From the NCBI GenBank assembly GCA_023229065.1, contig JALNZZ010000052.1, positions 1-13,190 of the forward strand: 13,190 nt of DNA, read 5' to 3'. A program made the translations under genes and the position numbers. Under the pieces are notes generated by a model, which was given only the letters and a program-made list of their open reading frames with translations, was not told the origin of the DNA and made no database searches. Within the stretch, counting starts at the first letter, position 1. Every line of letters begins with the position of its first letter. Shown one piece after another: positions 6,787-13,190 of this stretch. Origin of the DNA: Porticoccaceae bacterium. Its GTDB lineage: Bacteria > Pseudomonadota > Gammaproteobacteria > Pseudomonadales > Porticoccaceae.

Positions 6787-7116
6787 TCATTCATAGTCGT
6801 ATAGAATTTCCTGATCTATCAACGCAAAAAGCAGCTCCCCCTCAACCTTGCTGTCGTAGCGTTTCAGCGGTTTTTGCGCCAGCCCCAACGGCTCGCCGGT
6901 CTTGAGATTCCATTGCCATAAATGTTTGTGGCACGTCAGTGTCTGACCATCGCAGATTCCTTGGCTTAGTGGTTCCTCCAAATGCGGGCACATCGGAGGA
7001 ATTACTACCGTTTGGTTGTCGCCGCGGACTACCGCCACGGGCGTTCCGTCCACATCAAATTCCATGATCTGATTCTGCTCAAGTTCATTAAGAGAACAAA
7101 CTTTCTTCCAGGGCAT
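6787..7116 (-). CDS. Rieske-type [2Fe-2S] ferredoxin of the ring-hydroxylating oxygenase
   Basis: A 109-residue soluble Rieske ferredoxin. Cys43-X-His45, then 16 residues, then Cys62-X2-His65 is the full cluster-binding pattern (MCPHLEEPLSQG ... LTCHKHLWQWN), as in NahAb, BphA3 or TmoC. It should carry electrons from the reductase encoded just before it to the Rieske centre of the oxygenase alpha subunit. The HLWQWN stretch after the cluster looks closer to toluene 4-monooxygenase ferredoxin (TmoC) than to naphthalene dioxygenase ferredoxin; this is judged by eye. The start at 7116 (MPWKKVCSLNELE) is chosen because AAAGGA lies 8 bases upstream and the length then fits the family. An in-frame ATG at 7143 would overlap the reductase stop and lacks this support. 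The gap to the reductase gene is 13 bases. Confidence 0.92.
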   Translation of the reverse strand: MPWKKVCSLNELEQNQIMEFDVDGTPVAVVRGDNQTVVIPPMCPHLEEPLSQGICDGQTLTCHKHLWQWNLKTGEPLGLAQKPLKRYDSKVEGELLFALIDQEILYDYE

Positions 7117-7124
7117 TGCATTTA

Positions 7125-7130
7125 TCCTTT
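7125..7130 (-). promoter_or_regulatory. Ribosome binding site of the Rieske ferredoxin gene
   Basis: AAAGGA lies 8 bases before the ATG at 7116 and touches the reductase stop codon. It supports 7116 over 7143 as the start. Confidence 0.65.
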
Positions 7131-8236
7131 CAACAAAAATCATCGGAACGAATTGCTGTTGGGCTCAACTTGCCGTGCAAGATCAGCGCTTTAACCGTCG
7201 CCTGCACCATCGGCTTCGACCCCGAGACAAACGCAATGCCGCCCAGTGGCTTGGCGCTTGCCAGCTCGCGAACCGCGTCGTGCGCATAGCCGGCAAAAAC
7301 CTGTGCAAAGTCGCGGACTTGCTCGCGCAGAACATCAACGTCGTCGTTGCGCGGCTCGGATAAAGCAATGATCGCCTTCAAATGGCCGCCGGAACGTTTC
7401 ACTATGTGCTCAATCTCCTCCAGCAGAAACACGTCTTCGCGCGTGCGCGCCGCGTAGATAAGCTGCATGGAACCCGGCGCACCCTGACGCGCCCACTCGA
7501 ACATGATTGGAAGCATAGGCGCTATCCCGGTACTTCCAGCGATGCAGGTGATGTCATCGTAAGCCGCGCCATCTTCAAGACATGCTGATCCCAGCGGGCC
7601 GAATAGCCGTAGCGGCATGCCGATCACGCTATCAGACCCCAGCAACGCATCGAGCTCGCTTCCTTTTCGGGGTTTTGCTAGCAGGCGAACCTGGTCTACA
7701 GGGGAATGATCGGTATTTGAAATCGAGAGCGCGCGCGGCCCGTTCAAGCCTTGAAACCAGACCAGAATGAATTGCCCGGGCGTAAAAAGCAGGCCGCGAT
7801 CGAGCTGCAGCTGCAGCTCGGTGACGCCCGGCGCAAGCCAGGATTTGTTTAGCACGTGTGCGGAGCAATAATCCGGCGTGTGCAACGGCCCGTGTCTGTT
7901 AACTGCGCTTTCGGCCGTACGCAACCGGGTCGGAACGAATGCGGCAGACTGGCACAACAGAACCCGGCCGCCTTGACGCATCCTTGCTGAAAGGCCGGGC
8001 GCGTCTGGCCAGCGATTCTCCAACGCGCCTTCCATCACCTGCGCCACGCAGGTTCCGCAGGTTCCGCTCGCGCACGAATACGCCAATGGAACTCCGGCAC
8101 GCAAGGCCTCGTGGAGAATCAGGTCACCTGCCGCAACATCCACCTTATATGAGTTATGCTCCGTTTCGATCGTGACCGGGACCGTGGCGCGAGCACGATC
8201 GGGGCGGCAGTTCGGCAGTGCAATCTCCTTTTTCAT
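7130..8236 (-). CDS. Ferredoxin-NAD(P)H reductase of the oxygenase (plant-type [2Fe-2S] + FAD + NAD domains)
   Basis: A 368-residue electron-transfer protein with three parts in order. First is an N-terminal plant-type ferredoxin (about 20-105; Cys55, Cys60 and Cys63 in SCASGTCGTC, and Cys95). Next is an FAD-binding barrel (about 122-222) with the RALSIS motif at 168-173. Last is a nucleotide-binding domain with GSTGIAP (234-240), ending FVSGSKPM and DDFC. This layout is that of NahAa/BenC-type reductases. It should oxidise NAD(P)H and pass electrons to the neighbouring Rieske ferredoxin. The start at 8236 overlaps the permease stop by four bases (ATGA) with GGAG five bases upstream; a longer frame to 8443 lies inside the permease and is discarded. 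Possession of its own [2Fe-2S] cluster plus a separate Rieske ferredoxin makes the system a three-component, class III-like oxygenase. Confidence 0.93.
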   Translation of the reverse strand: MKKEIALPNCRPDRARATVPVTIETEHNSYKVDVAAGDLILHEALRAGVPLAYSCASGTCGTCVAQVMEGALENRWPDAPGLSARMRQGGRVLLCQSAAFVPTRLRTAESAVNRHGPLHTPDYCSAHVLNKSWLAPGVTELQLQLDRGLLFTPGQFILVWFQGLNGPRALSISNTDHSPVDQVRLLAKPRKGSELDALLGSDSVIGMPLRLFGPLGSACLEDGAAYDDITCIAGSTGIAPMLPIMFEWARQGAPGSMQLIYAARTREDVFLLEEIEHIVKRSGGHLKAIIALSEPRNDDVDVLREQVRDFAQVFAGYAHDAVRELASAKPLGGIAFVSGSKPMVQATVKALILHGKLSPTAIRSDDFC

Positions 8237-10146
8237 ATGCGCTCCATCTCCATGGCTCGTGCAGCAATCGGTTTTTGCCGCGTACGATACCCGGCAAAAA
8301 CCGACCAGATGAAGGCTGCAAGGCATACGGCTACCGCGGCCCAGTAGGTCGACCTTATACCGGCAAATCCCGCGCTCCATGCGATTATCGGCGGCAAGGC
8401 AAGCAGTACCCTTTCGAACATGGATATCGGGCGCCCCAGCCATCCCAGCAAACTTACCGTCAACAGGAAAATGCTTACCGACGTAACTATTACCGCTTCC
8501 AGAACGGCTCCCAGCGATGCGTCATGCAACAGGAGAGCCGGATAGGAAAAGAGGAAGAAAGGCAACAGAATTGACCCTGCTCCAGCCTTCATGGCCTCCA
8601 GACCCGCGCGCATATAATTCGCTCCCGCGATCCGCGCCGTAAGCATCAGCGTTGACGCGACCGGCGGCGTGAAGTTGGAAAGAATGGTCATGTACATGAT
8701 CAGGAAATGCGCCATCAATGGCTCAGCCCCGAGGCTGATCAACACCGGAGCCAAGGTGACGGCCAGTACCGTATACACCGCAACGCCCGGCATGCCCATA
8801 CCCATCACATACGCGGCCACCAGCACCAGGAGGAAATTCGCCAGCACGCTGGCGCCGCCGATCTGGCTAACAATAAAGCCGACGATCATCCCGAGCTGTG
8901 TAATGTCCAGCGAGGCCATCACGACATCGAGCACACCGGAAGCCATTCCAAGCGCCGCTCCATTGATGGCTGCCTCTAATACGGCATGCAGCCAAACCTT
9001 CGGATCGCGCTCGAGGCGGAATATGAGCGCCAGCACCGCGATGGCGACGATAGACCAGAACACCGCCAGCTGGACCGACATGCCAGCGATGATGAGGGCG
9101 ACGATCACCGCGATCGGAAAAAGAAAACTGATGCTAACCTTGATCCATCCATGCGCCGGGCCGGCATGGGCTTCTCCTTGAATTTGCCCTTGTCCGCCAT
9201 TCCTGCGATAAATCAAGACTACGAAAAGCAGCAGCCCCATATAAAAAAGCGCCGCAGGAATAATGGCTGCCAGAACAACCCTGGCGTAGGGCACGCCGAT
9301 GAAATCGGCCATCAGGAACGCCACCATTCCCAGGATCGGCGGCGTGATCTGCCCGCCGGTAGACGCTATCGCCTCGATTGCGGCGGCCTGCTCGGACGTA
9401 TACCCATCGCGTTTCATCAGCGGGATCGCAATCGGCCCCGTAATGCCGACACCGGCCACGCCAACACCAGTAAAGCTAGCCACCAGGCCGCTAGATACCA
9501 CCGTAAGCGCTCCGGTCCCGCCGCCAATACGGCGTGCCAAATTGCCTGCGACCCGCCAGATGAATGCACCGGCGCCGGACGCCTGTAGGAAGGTTCCGAA
9601 GACTAATAGCAAGAAAATGATTGTGACGCTTAACTCAACGACGTCCCCCAACGCGCCTACCGTCAGCTTTGAAGTCACCCTCAGCAAGTCTAACGCAGGC
9701 GCGGTCAAAGGCGCAGGCAAATAGCTTCCCAGATAGGCATAGACGAAAAAAACAATGCCGATGACCGCAAAAGGAACGCCGAAGTAAAGCCCGGTCAGAA
9801 AAAACATCCAGAATACGAGAACCGCTCCGGCCAGCATGTCGGGAGGAGAGGCGAAGCCATATCGGGTCAATACGCCGATCTGATCGGACAGAAAGTAAGC
9901 GGATGCCGCGAGCACGGACACCCATGCAAAGGCCGCGACAATCTTCATGGACCGGCCTGAATGCCGGCGCAGCAGGTCAAGCGTCAGCACGCCGATGCCC
10001 ATGGAGATGTGAATAACTTTCGAGCCCATCGGCCCGAAAGTCATGAACAGGTTCAAGAAATGAAATCCCACATAGACAAGAGCTAACGCCGCCAATGCCT
10101 TCTCGGTCCATTTCAATTCCGCAATCGTTAATTTCCAATTTTTCAT
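8233..10146 (-). CDS. TRAP transporter fused permease (DctQM type, TAXI-associated)
   Basis: A 637-residue, strongly hydrophobic inner-membrane protein fusing the small (4-TM, about 1-135) and large (about 160-570) TRAP subunits. Extra hydrophobic segments lie near the C-terminus (about 580-618). Fused permeases of this kind work with TAXI-type binding proteins, and the TAXI gene lies directly upstream. TRAP systems are secondary importers, usually Na+-driven, for organic anions. Family blocks are clear: IPLMKRDGYTSEQAAAIEA (241-259), STGGQITPPILG (262-273), and TPPVASTLMLTARIAGAN (493-510). The motif before the first block reads GVGVAGVGITG where most relatives have GSxVANVVTTG, and GMGMPGVAVY replaces GMGLPTTAAY. 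The start at 10146 has only a weak GAAGAG site; the gap from the binding-protein gene is 77 bases. The stop overlaps the reductase start. Confidence 0.93.
   Translation of the reverse strand: MKNWKLTIAELKWTEKALAALALVYVGFHFLNLFMTFGPMGSKVIHISMGIGVLTLDLLRRHSGRSMKIVAAFAWVSVLAASAYFLSDQIGVLTRYGFASPPDMLAGAVLVFWMFFLTGLYFGVPFAVIGIVFFVYAYLGSYLPAPLTAPALDLLRVTSKLTVGALGDVVELSVTIIFLLLVFGTFLQASGAGAFIWRVAGNLARRIGGGTGALTVVSSGLVASFTGVGVAGVGITGPIAIPLMKRDGYTSEQAAAIEAIASTGGQITPPILGMVAFLMADFIGVPYARVVLAAIIPAALFYMGLLLFVVLIYRRNGGQGQIQGEAHAGPAHGWIKVSISFLFPIAVIVALIIAGMSVQLAVFWSIVAIAVLALIFRLERDPKVWLHAVLEAAINGAALGMASGVLDVVMASLDITQLGMIVGFIVSQIGGASVLANFLLVLVAAYVMGMGMPGVAVYTVLAVTLAPVLISLGAEPLMAHFLIMYMTILSNFTPPVASTLMLTARIAGANYMRAGLEAMKAGAGSILLPFFLFSYPALLLHDASLGAVLEAVIVTSVSIFLLTVSLLGWLGRPISMFERVLLALPPIIAWSAGFAGIRSTYWAAVAVCLAAFIWSVFAGYRTRQKPIAARAMEMERI
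8242..8245 (-). promoter_or_regulatory. Ribosome binding site of the reductase gene
   Basis: GGAG, inside the last codons of the permease gene, precedes the ATG at 8236 by five bases. It fixes the ATGA overlap as the true start and implies translational coupling. Confidence 0.65.
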
Positions 10147-10223
10147 TAAATGTCTCTTCAGCTCTTGTGTGCCGGTCCTTGTTTAAAGAATTGTTGACGA
10201 ATCCGGAACAGGCTTCCTGCATT

Positions 10224-11315
10224 TCACTGCTTGGTGTGTGCTTTAATGCCCTCCAGTCCATAGCTGAACCCCAGTTCCTGGTATGCGCGCCGCGCGCCCG
10301 GATGGAATTCGGCCTGCGGAACAGTCATGTGCCCGATTTGTTCCTTGAGCAGCTTGCCCAGCGCGTGGTCGTTTCCGAACTGATCAATATTTTTCAGCGC
10401 AGTTTTGATGATTTCATAGGCAATCTCATCCGGCATGTCCGCGGACACCCAGAATCCCGGCGTGAAGGCCGGTGCCAGCGTGCCGGAGTCCTCGCGCGCG
10501 ACTTCATAATCAAGCGCATAGCTTTCCTTGAATGCGCCTTTCTTTACCGGAAGCGGCAACAGCGGCACACCGGTCGTGTCTTGGGCCTTCTTAAACAACT
10601 CTTGCGGCACATGGACCTGATATATCTTATTTTTCTTTACAATATCCGATGGACCGGGCGGCAAAAGACGCATATTGATGATGCCTGCGCTGGTTGCGTC
10701 GACCACCTTGTCCCCGAGCCGCTGCCAGCCCTGATTGGTGCTTACGCTGGGTAATAGCTGGATTTTTTGCATGAGGCCGGCCGCGGTGAACAGTGGAGCA
10801 TGCGTGTTGTAGCCATAGGATCCGGGCAGGCCCAAATCCACTTTTTTGCCGGCGAGATCATAGATGGTCTTGACCGACGGGTCATTTGTGTACATGGCCA
10901 CGGCGCTATTCGGCGCAAAGGTCATCAACGCTTTCATGCGCGGCACCGGCTTGGCCCAAGGCATCTGGCCTTTTTCGCCAAGAACAGGTTCGATGTGGGA
11001 CATCTGCAGGATCATGAGCTTGCGCTTCTCGGGCGATGCATCCGCATAGTCTGCATACAGTTCCCGTCCGGCGGCAGGCAGAGACTCAATGCGCAGCGAC
11101 TTGCTGTTTTTCGCAATCAGCTTCTGCAGCGTGACCCCGGAAACCTGGCCATAGGTTCCTTGCGGATAGGTATATAGGCGCAATACGGTTTCGGCTGCCG
11201 CGCTGGCGCTCCATGCCGCGAATGAGATTGCCAGCAGGCCCAATAGGGAATTCCGGCGCCTACGCACGGTCAGGAAAAAGCCCGCAACCGGTTGTTTGAG
11301 TATCGTTGTGTACAT
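10224..11315 (-). CDS. TAXI-family TRAP transporter solute-binding protein
   Basis: A 363-residue periplasmic binding protein. An N-terminal signal peptide is visible: basic run RRRR (18-21), hydrophobic core NSLLGLLAISFAAW, and a probable cleavage after AAA at 39-41 (SASAAA/ET). The mature part has the TAXI layout, starting VLRLYTYPQGTYGQVSGVTL and ending with the family hallmark FHPGARRAYQELG near the C-terminus. Other typical blocks are LAGKKVDLGLPGSYGYN and GWQRLGDKVVDATSAGI. It should capture the imported compound and deliver it to the fused permease encoded next. The ligand cannot be read from sequence; the neighbourhood of a ring-hydroxylating oxygenase suggests an aromatic acid. The start at 11315 has a strong AAAGGAG site; the longer frame to 11453 is discarded because it precedes the signal peptide and overlaps the beta-subunit gene. 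Confidence 0.92.
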   Translation of the reverse strand: MYTTILKQPVAGFFLTVRRRRNSLLGLLAISFAAWSASAAAETVLRLYTYPQGTYGQVSGVTLQKLIAKNSKSLRIESLPAAGRELYADYADASPEKRKLMILQMSHIEPVLGEKGQMPWAKPVPRMKALMTFAPNSAVAMYTNDPSVKTIYDLAGKKVDLGLPGSYGYNTHAPLFTAAGLMQKIQLLPSVSTNQGWQRLGDKVVDATSAGIINMRLLPPGPSDIVKKNKIYQVHVPQELFKKAQDTTGVPLLPLPVKKGAFKESYALDYEVAREDSGTLAPAFTPGFWVSADMPDEIAYEIIKTALKNIDQFGNDHALGKLLKEQIGHMTVPQAEFHPGARRAYQELGFSYGLEGIKAHTKQ

Positions 11316-11320
11316 ATTGT

Positions 11321-11327
11321 CTCCTTT
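11321..11327 (-). promoter_or_regulatory. Ribosome binding site of the TAXI binding-protein gene
   Basis: AAAGGAG lies five bases before the ATG at 11315. It decides the start that gives a proper signal peptide. Confidence 0.75.
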
Positions 11328-11389
11328 GTCAAAAAATTGCCTTTTCGGTCTATGTATGTTGATGCAACAGCGTTGACGCGACAGCAGCC

Positions 11390-11905
11390 CTAAATCGGAA
11401 TATGGGATCCGAAGGGTAATCTGCGCGTGTCCATCAGCACCATCCTTGAGCACATGACGGGCACGCCGGACTCAAAGCGGAAATTGTCCCGGTATTTTGC
11501 GGTGCAGTAGAGCACTGATGCGCCATGCAGGTCGGTGTGGTAGACGCACAAACTGCTTTCCACGGCGAATATCCGCTTTGCCGGGTCGTGGCCGGCCGAG
11601 CCAGTCCAGCCAAGTATTCTCCTGAACTGGCCCTTGTAGCTTTCGTGCATGGGCAGCTGCTTGAAGAGCACCTCCAACCCCTTATGGTCTTTTTCGAGCC
11701 AAGTGACTTCATTACGGATTTCAGGGCTATAAGCGCGGATGGAGTACTCGAGGTCATCCGCACAAGTGGCTAGCCATTCGAAATAATTTTCGGCGTCGAG
11801 CAATTGGCAGCCTCGTTCGATGACCCGTCGTATCGCCTCCAACGGTTCTGTGGAAAGTGGCGCTTCAGTTATCCGGACCGGTGGTATTGCATGAGTTTGT
11901 ACCAT
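11390..11905 (-). CDS. Ring-hydroxylating oxygenase beta (small) subunit
   Basis: A 171-residue protein of the SnoaL/NTF2-like ring-hydroxylating dioxygenase beta-subunit family. Recognisable features are an N-terminal helix (EAIRRVIERGCQLLDAENYFEWLATCADDLEYSI), the central EVTWLEKDHKGLEVLFKQL segment, and a C-terminal strand block YRDNFRFESGVPVMCSRMVLMDTR. Beta subunits pack with alpha subunits as alpha3beta3 hexamers and have no cofactor. The start at 11905 has GAAGGAG five bases upstream and lies 27 bases after the alpha-subunit stop, so the two are almost certainly co-translated from one message. Length is typical (about 160-190). The 74-base gap after it holds a small TGTTG-ATG-CAACA palindrome and the ribosome site of the TAXI gene. 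Confidence 0.9.
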   Translation of the reverse strand: MVQTHAIPPVRITEAPLSTEPLEAIRRVIERGCQLLDAENYFEWLATCADDLEYSIRAYSPEIRNEVTWLEKDHKGLEVLFKQLPMHESYKGQFRRILGWTGSAGHDPAKRIFAVESSLCVYHTDLHGASVLYCTAKYRDNFRFESGVPVMCSRMVLMDTRRLPFGSHIPI

Positions 11906-11932
11906 ATCGTCTCCTTCAGAGGTTCGTGTCAG

Positions 11933-13123
11933 CTATTCAGGGAGCATCGAAGCGGAAGCCGCGCGCAAACCTGTAAGACGTTCCCACTGGCGATAGAACT
12001 CGCGAACTGGGAAGTCATCCTGGGTCAAGCGGTTTTCCTCCCTGGCCATCAGAGAGTATTTGGAGGCTTTTCCCATGGTTTCCTTCTGCCTCTCCGTCGC
12101 CAGGGCATCTTCGGGCAGATTCCTGCCGAATGGCCCCCAGAATTCGGCGTGGTCCCGGATGCGCTGGCGTCTCATCTGTTCCGGTTCGCCTTTGACGCCC
12201 AGACCGCGGAATTGGACCAAGGTCTTTCCTGCCGCTAGCGGAATCTGTGTGTCGATCCGCAGGACGGAAGCGCGGCAGTTGAGCATGACGTCGGGGAAAA
12301 TATCCAGAATGCGAATTTCATTCGGCTTCAATCCGGGCAGCGTTTGCTCTTCGCGCGAGGCGCTGCCCTGCATTTTCTCGTACTGGATGATGAGCGGATC
12401 GACCGCCATATGGCCGTTTTCAAACGCATGCCAAGCTCTATTGAAATAGGCAGGATCGATCATGCCGGTCTTCCGATTGAGCACATGCAGATATTCATGG
12501 TAGAGCTCCATGTTCGTCTCCTGCCAATGCTTCCAATCGGTATCGAGCACCTGCTCATGGAAATGTAAGACTTCAAGCTCCACTTGGCCGAAGACATCGT
12601 CAAACACGGAAAGGCATCCCGCCAGGTAGTCTTCGAGCGGGGCCGCATCATCGTCGAGGTTCACGAACACCAAGCCGCGCGTGGATTCGCATCGGACCTG
12701 CTTGAGACCGCATTGCGCCTTGTCAATTTTGACGCATGCATAACCCTCTTCGCGCGGAATATCGATGCATCTGCCGCGCGCATCATAGGTCCAGCGATGG
12801 AACAGGCATTCAAACTTGCGCGCGTTGCCCGCGGGCTCTTCGACCAGCTTTACTCCGCGATGCGAGCAGGAATTGACCATCGCGCGAATCTTCGCATCCG
12901 GTCCGCGTACAATAAGAAGCGGAACGCCCGCTACCGTGGTGGTACGGAAGTCATTTGTGCCAGCGAGTTCGGATTCGCAGCAAACGAATTTCCATACCTT
13001 GGAGAAAATGGTGCGCTGCTCGATATCGAAAATTTTTTGGTCGCAAAAAATTCGATTGTCCACATAGTGAGTCGGCGGAAGGTCTTCCCAAGGAATGGAA
13101 TAAAATGTCTCATTTCCCTTCAT
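11933..13123 (-). CDS. Rieske non-haem iron ring-hydroxylating oxygenase alpha (large) subunit
   Basis: A 396-residue terminal oxygenase subunit, shorter than naphthalene-type alpha subunits (about 450). The N-terminal Rieske domain has Cys86-X-His88, 17 residues, then Cys106-X2-His109, and continues WTYDARG. The block VWKFVCCESELAG...DFRTT recalls the terephthalate/salicylate/anthranilate group of acid-acting oxygenases, judged by eye. The C-terminal catalytic domain has the predicted iron site QETNMELYHEYLH, giving Glu206-X2-His209-X3-His213, with Asp339 in FWGPFGRNLPEDA as the likely carboxylate ligand. Most relatives have Asp-X2-His-X4-His, so both the bridging residue and the spacing are unusual. 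The start at 13123 follows AAGGGAA with about 4 bases of spacing. It is the first gene visible. The product is probably a catechol, given the genes downstream, but the substrate is unknown. Confidence 0.92.
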   Translation of the reverse strand: MKGNETFYSIPWEDLPPTHYVDNRIFCDQKIFDIEQRTIFSKVWKFVCCESELAGTNDFRTTTVAGVPLLIVRGPDAKIRAMVNSCSHRGVKLVEEPAGNARKFECLFHRWTYDARGRCIDIPREEGYACVKIDKAQCGLKQVRCESTRGLVFVNLDDDAAPLEDYLAGCLSVFDDVFGQVELEVLHFHEQVLDTDWKHWQETNMELYHEYLHVLNRKTGMIDPAYFNRAWHAFENGHMAVDPLIIQYEKMQGSASREEQTLPGLKPNEIRILDIFPDVMLNCRASVLRIDTQIPLAAGKTLVQFRGLGVKGEPEQMRRQRIRDHAEFWGPFGRNLPEDALATERQKETMGKASKYSLMAREENRLTQDDFPVREFYRQWERLTGLRAASASMLPE

Positions 13124-13190
13124 ATTGTTCCCTTACAGGTTAGATGAATACGGCCAATTACTAACAGCATATCCATTATGTAACTAGTAG
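13124..13190 (-). promoter_or_regulatory. AT-rich leader upstream of the operon's first visible gene
   Basis: These 67 bases before the alpha-subunit ATG are clearly richer in A and T than the coding regions and hold no reading frame of note. They include the ribosome site AAGGGAA and a short inverted repeat CATA-TCCAT-TATG at 13168-13180. No sigma-54 -24/-12 pair is seen. TATGCT near 13166-13171 could be a weak -10 box, but its -35 partner would fall outside the window, so the promoter is not established. Confidence 0.35.

Noticed and set aside
8237..8443. Longer N-terminus for the reductase
   Set aside because: This stretch is the end of the permease gene in another frame. The ATGA overlap with GGAG at 8242-8245 gives the family-sized protein.
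10095..10754. Plus-strand open frame of 219 codons
   Set aside because: It is antisense to the TAXI binding-protein gene and the start of the permease; its composition looks like a frame shadow.
11328..11369. Possible intrinsic terminator between the beta subunit and TAXI genes (small hairpin at 11357-11369 and a T-run near 11331-11336)
   Set aside because: The hairpin has only 5 bp and is separated from the six-T run by about 20 bases, directly before a strong ribosome site, so read-through is expected.
13124..13190. Sigma-54 promoter as in the dmp and xyl operons
   Set aside because: No GG-N10-GC pair in a TGGCAC/TTGCA setting is present in the visible leader; the true promoter may lie outside the window.

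Overview
The window is one block of co-directional genes on the minus strand, read from position 13123 down to position 1. It encodes a route that takes up an aromatic acid, hydroxylates it and degrades the product by meta-cleavage. Thirteen genes are complete and a fourteenth runs off the left edge. Gene content, moderate to high GC, dmp-type gene order and a 314-residue catechol 2,3-dioxygenase of the type seen in beta-proteobacteria suggest a Burkholderiales-like beta-proteobacterium. This placement is inferred from resemblance only; no rRNA, tRNA or housekeeping gene is present.

Upper part (13123 to about 6787): Rieske oxygenase alpha subunit, beta subunit, TAXI-type solute-binding protein, fused TRAP permease, a plant-type [2Fe-2S]/FAD/NAD reductase and a separate Rieske ferredoxin. 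Alpha, beta, Rieske ferredoxin and reductase form a complete multicomponent ring-hydroxylating oxygenase. The two transporter genes sit between the terminal oxygenase and its electron-transfer proteins. The permease stop and reductase start overlap (ATGA), so transport and oxygenation look like one expression unit.

Lower part (6711 to 1): XylT/DmpQ-type ferredoxin, catechol 2,3-dioxygenase, a small GlcG/HbpS-family protein, 2-hydroxymuconic semialdehyde dehydrogenase, 2-oxopent-4-enoate hydratase, acylating acetaldehyde dehydrogenase, 4-hydroxy-2-oxovalerate aldolase and the first 156 codons of 4-oxalocrotonate decarboxylase. This is the Q-B-C-E-F-G-H order of the dmp phenol operon. The hydrolase gene dmpD is absent from its usual place between C and E, and an HbpS-like gene lies between B and C. 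The 4-oxalocrotonate tautomerase gene is not in the window and may lie further left.

Proposed flow: an organic anion, most plausibly an aromatic acid, enters through the TAXI-TRAP system and is converted to a catechol. DmpB cleaves the catechol, DmpC oxidises the semialdehyde, and DmpH, E, G and F yield pyruvate and acetyl-CoA. DmpQ would keep the extradiol dioxygenase iron reduced. The substrate of the oxygenase is unknown. Its predicted mononuclear iron site reads E-X2-H-X3-H instead of the usual D-X2-H-X4-H, and the permease departs from family consensus at two conserved helix-break motifs. These two features make the upper part the least ordinary piece of the window. No insertion sequence, CRISPR array, RNA gene or regulator gene was seen, and no gene-free stretch exceeds 150 bases.
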